From JBEBSD01 sp040394475 (GTDB lineage Bacteria; Bacteroidota; Bacteroidia; Cytophagales; Spirosomataceae): a DNA stretch of 64,000 bases. The notes beneath the pieces were generated by a model. That model was not told the origin of the DNA. It saw only the letters and a program-made list of their open reading frames with translations, and did no database searches. The translations under genes were made by a program, and so were the position numbers. The stretch spans positions 104,923 to 168,922 of the forward strand of contig JBEBSD010000003.1 of assembly GCA_040394475.1 (NCBI GenBank). Reading direction: 5' to 3'. Below are positions 60,770 to 64,000 of the stretch, one piece after another (position 1 is the stretch's first letter; each line of letters starts with the position of its first letter).

Positions 60770-62902
60770 ATGAAAGTTTCACGAAAAGCGAATACCAGGG
60801 TTGCCGTTCTGCTCCGAATAACCGGGATGCTGTTGACAGGCTATTATTTTTCCGGCTGCCGGACTTCGGGGCTGTCTGAGGAATGGCCGGCTTTCGGGCA
60901 TGACGTCTCCAATAATAAATTCTCGCCGCTGGACCAGGTCAACAGTGAAAATGTATCGCGCCTCCGGGTAGTATGGACGCATGAGGAAACCGGTGACCAC
61001 GGCGCTTCGGTTTTATTTAATCCGCTGGTCGTCGATGGAAAAATGTATATCCTGATGCCTTCTGAAAGGCTGGTGGCGCTGGATGCGCTTACAGGTGTAC
61101 CGCTTTGGGAATTTATTCCCGACAGTACCGATGTGAGTACCTGGAGCCGCGGCGTTACATTTTACCGGGATGAGGCGAGAAACGAGGGCTTTTTATTGTT
61201 TGTCCACGGCGCAACGCTGTATGGGATCCGTGCTGAGGATGGTCAGCTGAACCCGGCATTTGGCGACAGCGGCCGTGTCGATTTCTATACAGGTCTTGCG
61301 GTGGAACCTGCCCGGCGAAAGGCGGTCCATGTGACCATGAATGCTCCGGGCGTAATTTACGGGGACCTTTTTATAGCAGGCTGCAAAGTTCCCGATGAAT
61401 TGCCTTCAACTCCCGGTGATATCAGAGCGTTCAACGTACATACCGGGAAGCTGGAATGGGTGTTTAACACCATTCCTCTAAAAGGGGAGTTCGGCGCTGA
61501 AACCTGGCCTGAAAATGCCAGGGAACGGAACGGAGGGGCCAACTGCTGGGGCGGGATGGCCCTGGATGAGGCGCGGGGTATCGTGTATGTGCCTACGGCT
61601 TCACCTTCCTTCGATTTCTACGGAGCTGACCGCGAGGGGCAAAACCTGTTTGCCAACTGCCTGCTGGCCCTCGATGCCCGGACAGGACAACGAATCTGGC
61701 ATTTCCAAACCACCCATCACGACCTTTGGGACCGCGATAATGGTTCTCCCCCGAATCTGTTAACGGTCAGCCATGGCGGGAAAACCATTGATGCGGTGGC
61801 GTTGGCAACCAAACTGGGCTATGTTTTTGTATTTAACCGGGAAACAGGGGAGCCGCTTTTCCCGATAGAAGAGGTGCCTGTTCCCACCCGGAGCAGCATG
61901 CCGGGAGAAAAACCCTGGCCAACGCAGCCCTTTCCTGTCAAACCGGCGCCATTTGTCCGGCAGGGTTTTAAAGAACGGTACATTACCGATGTAACACCGG
62001 AGCTCAACCAGTATTTCAAAGATGAGATCAGGGACAATAGCTACCAGACCGGTATTTATGAGCCGCCTGACCTGAACGGATCGGTGATATTGCCCACTGC
62101 TCATGGAGGCGCCAACTGGGGAGGCGCGTCGGTTAATCCCGGGACAGGGGTGATGTTTGTGAATGCAACCGATTTACCCTGGTTCCTGAAGCTTACGGAA
62201 ATTGAAACACTTGCAGCAGACAACCATTTAAGCGGGATCGAGTTGTTCGGCAAGTATTGCAGCAATTGCCACGGAGCGGACAAACGGGGAACGCCCTACG
62301 GACCGGATATAGTGGGACGGGCAGACCAGCTGACGCCCGAAAAGCTGGATTTGTTTATTAAGAAAGGGGCAGAGCCCATGCCTTCCTTCCAGCATTTGCC
62401 GCAGGTTCAAATCGATGCCCTGGTATCCTTCCTGAAAGGGACGAAAATCGTTTCCGTACCCGCCGGGTCGGAAACCAAAGAACCTTACGGATTTTCGGGA
62501 TACGATTTTTACAAAGATGCCGATGATAATTTTGCTATAAAACCACCCTACGGAACCCTGACTGCTATTGACCTGAACCGGGGGGAGCTCCTCTGGCAGG
62601 TGCCGCTGGGAGAAGACGAACGGCTTGCAAAAATGGGTATCGGCAACTCCGGACTGTTTAACCGGGGCGGGGGCATTGCGACTGCGGGCGGGCTGGTGTT
62701 CATTGCCGCCACTGGCGACAGCCGTTTTCGGGCATTTGACCAATCCACGGGAGAGGTCGTTTGGAACCAGGAATTACCGGGAAGCGGCTACTCGATCCCT
62801 GCGACTTATGCGGTTAACGGAAAGCAATACATCACGATAGGCGTAAGTCCCGATCCGGCGAAGAACTACAAAGGCGGCTATGTCACTTTCGGCTTGCCCT
62901 GA
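60770..62902 (+). CDS. PQQ-dependent dehydrogenase with internal cytochrome c domain
   Basis: This 710-residue lipoprotein (lipobox YFSGC) has a quinoprotein beta-propeller. PQQ-propeller features include WPAFGHDVSNNKFSPLDQV near residue 35, THHDLWDRDNGSPPNL near 325 and TAHGGANWGGASVNPGTG near 440. A cytochrome c domain with YCSNCHGADKRGTPYGPDI near 500 is inserted before the last blades. It oxidises an alcohol or sugar and passes electrons to the haem. The start at 60770 was preferred to a GTG at 60731, because the signal sequence follows it. Confidence 0.9.
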   Translation: MKVSRKANTRVAVLLRITGMLLTGYYFSGCRTSGLSEEWPAFGHDVSNNKFSPLDQVNSENVSRLRVVWTHEETGDHGASVLFNPLVVDGKMYILMPSERLVALDALTGVPLWEFIPDSTDVSTWSRGVTFYRDEARNEGFLLFVHGATLYGIRAEDGQLNPAFGDSGRVDFYTGLAVEPARRKAVHVTMNAPGVIYGDLFIAGCKVPDELPSTPGDIRAFNVHTGKLEWVFNTIPLKGEFGAETWPENARERNGGANCWGGMALDEARGIVYVPTASPSFDFYGADREGQNLFANCLLALDARTGQRIWHFQTTHHDLWDRDNGSPPNLLTVSHGGKTIDAVALATKLGYVFVFNRETGEPLFPIEEVPVPTRSSMPGEKPWPTQPFPVKPAPFVRQGFKERYITDVTPELNQYFKDEIRDNSYQTGIYEPPDLNGSVILPTAHGGANWGGASVNPGTGVMFVNATDLPWFLKLTEIETLAADNHLSGIELFGKYCSNCHGADKRGTPYGPDIVGRADQLTPEKLDLFIKKGAEPMPSFQHLPQVQIDALVSFLKGTKIVSVPAGSETKEPYGFSGYDFYKDADDNFAIKPPYGTLTAIDLNRGELLWQVPLGEDERLAKMGIGNSGLFNRGGGIATAGGLVFIAATGDSRFRAFDQSTGEVVWNQELPGSGYSIPATYAVNGKQYITIGVSPDPAKNYKGGYVTFGLP

Positions 62903-62983
62903 ATACGGCAGGAATGAAAAGACATTATCCGGAGAGCCATTTACAGGAACAGCAGAATTGATTGTGCCGGCAGGTTTCCTCAC

Positions 62984-63892
62984 CTAACGCCACTGTATTT
63001 CGTACACGTATAAGGTTGATTTTTCATCATCTTCGGGAATAAAGGAGGCACGAAGCCCTCCCGGAATAACCTCCAGCCAGGCCGGATTATTGGTCATCAC
63101 CGCACCTCCCGGGGTCCATAGTTTGACGGGCACCTGATGAAGGGGCCGCAGTGTGGCAGCATCAAGCAACTCGAGTCCTCCCAGGGTAAACCGGGGCTGA
63201 CCGGAACCCGCCTGAAAGTGCTGCAGACCGGAACAGATCAGTTTGCCGTCTCCTGTTGACTGACAGTCCTGATAATCAATATAAAAAGAAGCGTTGGCGG
63301 ATCGGGAAGAAAGGCGGAAGCTTCCGTCGGCCTGGCCGGTCCATTTATAAAAATCACGGGAACCCCAGTTAGCCCCGATAAGTGTCCGGGAGTTCCGGTC
63401 ATATACGAGCGCGCCGATAGCATCATCGGCTTCCAGCACGTTGGTTACCCGGAGGGTTTGAACAGCCACTTTGTAAAGATTGGAAGGCCCGCCAGGGCGG
63501 TATTCACAGACCGGGATCCAGAGGTATTCTCCGTCAAAATCAAGTCCGCCCGGATGGTACCGGTCCCCTTCCCCGATGACGATGTCGGCAAGAAGTTTTC
63601 CCGAGGCATCGAATTTGAAAAGATGTCCTTTCCCTTTGCCGGCAGTCCGGTCGTATTTCCCTCCCGGACGTTCATACCGTTCGGGCCATTCGGTTACTTC
63701 AACTGCCGTCATATAAAAATAATCCCCCGCTTTGACCAGCCCCTGGGTATGGTGCCCGCTGAACTGCAGCGGTACCGTTGCTTTCAGCCGCCAGGGCGAA
63801 GTAGCTGTCAGCCGGACAAAAGCATCAGAAAGCGCCGGCTGGCCCAGGACATTACCTGTCGTCAGCAACAGAAAAATGACTAACAACCGCAT
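62984..63892 (-). CDS. Secreted propeller-like protein (possibly DUF6454)
   Basis: This 302-residue protein has a signal peptide (RLLVIFLLLTTGNVLGQ). Repeated blade-like stretches follow, for example HHTQGLVKAGDYFYMTAVE, HPGGLDFDGEYLWIPVCEYRPG, IGALVYDRNSRTLIGANWG and DYQDCQSTGDGKLICSG. These suggest a five- or six-bladed beta-propeller. I think it fits DUF6454, from memory, with no known function. It faces the PQQ dehydrogenase convergently. Confidence 0.7.
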   Translation of the reverse strand: MRLLVIFLLLTTGNVLGQPALSDAFVRLTATSPWRLKATVPLQFSGHHTQGLVKAGDYFYMTAVEVTEWPERYERPGGKYDRTAGKGKGHLFKFDASGKLLADIVIGEGDRYHPGGLDFDGEYLWIPVCEYRPGGPSNLYKVAVQTLRVTNVLEADDAIGALVYDRNSRTLIGANWGSRDFYKWTGQADGSFRLSSRSANASFYIDYQDCQSTGDGKLICSGLQHFQAGSGQPRFTLGGLELLDAATLRPLHQVPVKLWTPGGAVMTNNPAWLEVIPGGLRASFIPEDDEKSTLYVYEIQWR

Positions 63893-63904
63893 AGTATTTT
63901 TTGT

Positions 63905-63960
63905 TTACAACACCCAACACCCAAAACCCAGTACCTAACACCTAGTACCTCCCATATAAC
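63905..63960. repeat. ACACCCAACACCC / AGTACCTAACACC-type short repeats
   Basis: This low-complexity stretch of ACACCCAACACCCAAAACCC and AGTACCTAACACCTAGTACC words lies just upstream of the start of the propeller-like gene. It resembles the GTACCTCGTA words at 22.5 kb. Confidence 0.6.
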
Positions 63961-64000
63961 ATCGACATTTTAAGCAGCTTTAAGCTTTATTAATTGAGCT

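Noticed and set aside
60340..60771. 143-residue minus-strand frame upstream of the 2H gene
   Set aside because: Half of it overlaps the 2H phosphoesterase in another frame. A Cys-rich stretch (GETSYCIFGGKPVGCPC) drew attention, but no family fits.

Overview
The window looks like chromosome of a free-living Bacteroidota, probably in the Cytophagia/Chitinophagia range; I cannot place it to genus. The reasons are a SusC/SusD pair behind an ECF sigma factor and FecR anti-sigma, a hybrid two-component system with a periplasmic propeller, a type IX secretion sorting tail, YfiT/DinB and SMUG2 proteins, clade II nitrous oxide reductase, and Bacteroidota-type -7 boxes. No rRNA, tRNA, phage, transposase or CRISPR array was seen.

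Layout. 0-7 kb (minus): start of a secreted protein, a hybrid two-component regulator, a Tat-exported Gfo/Idh/MocA oxidoreductase and an FGE-like secreted protein. 7-20 kb: mostly housekeeping genes (ABC-F ATPase, DedA, glycosyltransferase, MBL-rhodanese, rhamnosidase-like GH78, MscS, YjbQ, DUF805, phospholipase C), with a 182-bp tandem repeat at 12.2-12.7 kb. 19.7-25.8 kb (minus): a nitrosative-stress/respiration cluster with an Rrf2 regulator, a cbb3-type oxidase-like subunit I, a dihaem cytochrome c, two small membrane proteins, group III truncated globin, a membrane protein, the Ric di-iron repair protein and DUF488. 26-38.5 kb (plus): sigma factor, FecR, SusC, SusD and three Cys-type sulfatases, a locus for uptake and desulfation of a sulfated glycan. 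38.5-42 kb: SMUG2, YfiT, chorismate mutase-like, second Gfo/Idh/MocA. 42-55.5 kb: a denitrification region with an NnrS-like protein and a Crp/Fnr regulator on the minus strand, then cytochrome c, nosZ, a membrane-NosL fusion, nosD, nosF, nosY, a second Ric with DUF2249, DUF1858/DUF2249, a second NnrS-like protein, a SufT-like protein and a cobalamin-riboswitch-controlled TauE/SafE permease. 55.7-64 kb: ceramidase-like protein, T9SS beta-helix protein, 2H phosphoesterase, PQQ dehydrogenase and a secreted protein.

How the genes fit together. The two N-oxide regions share a theme: N2O reduction by NosZ with its copper and maturation proteins, NO sensing or scavenging (Rrf2, globin, NnrS-like) and Fe-S/di-iron repair (two Ric proteins, SufT-like). 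No nitrite reductase and no classical NorB is present here.

The most unusual layer is between the genes. Several families of short palindromic or tandem repeats sit just after stop codons and even inside the nos and sus operons. One is a double-hairpin family with a compensatory base-pair change, amplified locally into 18-bp and 66-bp arrays. A second striking point is a sharp drop in G+C inside the SusC gene that continues through SusD and two sulfatases, suggesting that a new transport barrel and its cargo genes were joined to an older regulatory N-terminus.
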